Below are positions 62,617-64,000 of a DNA stretch of 64,000 nt, piece after piece. The notes beneath the pieces are model-generated. The model did no database searches. It was not told where the DNA came from and worked only from the letters and a program-made list of their open reading frames with translations. The stretch's first letter is position 1. Each line of letters begins with the position of its first letter. The translations under genes and the position numbers were made by a program. The DNA comes from Rhizomucor pusillus. Taxonomy: Eukaryota; Mucoromycota; Mucoromycetes; Mucorales; Lichtheimiaceae. The stretch is taken from the NCBI GenBank assembly GCA_900175165.2, contig FWWN02000627.1, positions 129,036-193,035 on the forward strand. The letters are read 5' to 3'.

Positions 62617-63816
62617 TTAATCCGATTTGCGTGCACGCACTGCAAGAGAGATGTATGTCAGTCGAATGGTATGTTGATCAACCAGTTTATCGGGCTTACC
62701 ATCGTTCCGAATAGGAATCTTGAGACCCTGTTTCGCGAATGCTTTTGATAGTTCGGTGGATTCTAAAATATGTTTATATTTAGAAGAAACGAGCGGATGG
62801 TTTTTTAATAATTGTTTTTCTTGCCATACCTGTCATGCCAGGAAACTATAGGAGACATTTGTGCATGCTTCCGTTAACTCTAATTTCTTTTTCACAACGT
62901 ATCCACTAAACTCACCTTCTTTGCAGAATAGACAGTGAATGAATCTGAAAATACTTGGGCGATAATGTTAGACTTTGCATCGGGTTGGAAATCGGAATTG
63001 GAGAGTTTCATCAAGCTGAATCGCAGCGTGTATCGTCCTTCCGTTCGGATGCTTAGGTCTGGGAAAGCAAAGTATAAGCCTTGCTCACCCTCAGGGTTCT
63101 TGAGCAGACTGGGCGAGCTGACCAGCGATCCCATCAGGACTCGCGTGCATTTTGGTGGATTCGAAATAATGTTCCGTTCTTCATTGCGATCGGCAGACCA
63201 TAATGTGACATGTAACACAAAAAACGGCGTTTGCAACGTCCTAGCATCGTTGCCATCGTCAGCAAAATACATTATTCTCGATCCCTACTGATCCACCCCC
63301 AAAAAAACATACTGTACATCTACCGGGCCTTTTTGACCCTCCTGCTTCACGACCAATTTCACAATCGGTGGCGGATCAATCGGGCGCCGATCTTTCTCAC
63401 CAAATCCACACATACGGGCATGCAATGGCTGCTGGCACACAACAAGCTCATATGACCTACCCATCATCATTCGATACATGTCAGCCCAATTTGCCAACTT
63501 TATGCCGTCCGATGTACCTCTTCTCCTCTTCGTCGTATCCTATAGGCCCGCACGTCGTTTGCGCTGATAGCGGTGGAGGGATGTGAGGTTGTTCATTTTC
63601 GATATCGTTGTTGTCTTCATACGGCGATGACCGATGTACCGATCGCCCGTCAGCGAGATATGGTGGAGGTGGTGGTCGCTTAGGCACCATGGTGTCGGGG
63701 ATTGCGGAATGTACAGGACCAGCGTTGCTGTAGTACTGCGGCGAGGTGGCAGGTTGATGTGTGGGATGCGGATTGCGGGGCGAATGCGAGGTTAATTTGT
63801 GGTGAGCATTGGTCAT
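62617..63816 (-). CDS. Velvet-domain regulator, copy 2
   Basis: Exons 63816-63518, 63456-63318, 63284-62916, 62845-62830 (16 nt), 62762-62700 and 62639-62617 give 302 aa. A Pro/His-rich N-terminus with [11 protein letters not shown] precedes the velvet domain: [97 protein letters not shown], and [18 protein letters not shown]. It ends with the basic RARKSD. The 16-nt exon encodes just FPGMT plus one base, and an intron of 33 nt (63285-63317) splits the domain. It is a paralogue of velvet copy 1, 5 kb away on the same strand, with the synthetase gene between them. Confidence 0.94.
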
Positions 63817-64000
63817 TATTATTTTTCTGTATCGGAATGAACGCACGAGCAAGCAAAGCGAAAGGGAAGAAGTTGGTAGCGGGAGAGGAGCTTGAAGTAA
63901 ATTTGGCACGGTCGTCGGAACAACCTTTTACAGCAGCAATGGATTGCAGAAAATTGCCAAGAGCATCGCAGCACAAATTTCCCTCTTTCCTTCAGCTATT

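Overview
The window is nuclear DNA from a filamentous fungus, most likely of Mucoromycota (Mucorales-like). The evidence is gene-dense DNA with short introns (mostly 45-90 nt), GT-AG splicing with GTAAGT-type donors, polyglutamine tracts, and a gene set mixing fungal families (velvet regulators, Skt5-type chitin synthase activator, NRG1-type zinc finger) with families shared with animals (TMEM135, a ZC4H2-like coiled coil, SLC45-type sugar carrier, TBC1D22). There are no operons, CRISPR arrays or prokaryotic features. All gene models were spliced by hand from reading frame, splice sites and family conservation. Exon ends may be off by a base or two where noted.

Layout. 0-10 kb: N-terminal part of the ER ubiquitin ligase Doa10 (minus, runs off the left edge), a RhoGEF with DH-PH domains (plus), a small DUF4870/Tic20-like membrane protein (minus) and Epl1 of the NuA4 acetyltransferase (plus). 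10-20 kb: gamma-tubulin complex protein GCP2 (minus), a four-span membrane protein (plus), a WD40 protein (minus) and a TMEM135-like peroxisomal protein (plus). 20-32 kb: F-box protein (minus), mitochondrial ribosomal protein bL35m (minus) head to head with a ZC4H2-like coiled coil (plus), SLC45-type transporter (minus), a putatively myristoylated SAM methyltransferase (plus), Shq1 (minus) and an RmlB-type nucleotide-sugar 4,6-dehydratase (plus). 32-40 kb: ISWI chromatin remodeller (minus), TBC1D22/Gyp1-type RabGAP (plus), NRG1-like zinc finger (minus). 40-46 kb is gene-poor, with only degenerate open frames and one small Ser-rich ORF. 46-53 kb: Skt5/Chs4 homologue, thioredoxin reductase, an acidic type I membrane protein with a closely following small ORF, and a small tail-anchored protein (all plus). 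53-64 kb: Gyp5-like TBC/coiled-coil protein, then two velvet-domain genes flanking cytosolic threonyl-tRNA synthetase (all minus).

The neighbouring genes belong to unrelated housekeeping and regulatory processes (chromatin, cytoskeleton, translation, membrane traffic, wall synthesis), as is usual for a eukaryotic chromosome arm. The most unusual signals are in gene structure: several introns with GC donors, introns of only 33-34 nt, coding exons of 15-16 nt, and introns whose retention keeps the frame open. I did not find a convincing new multi-gene system.
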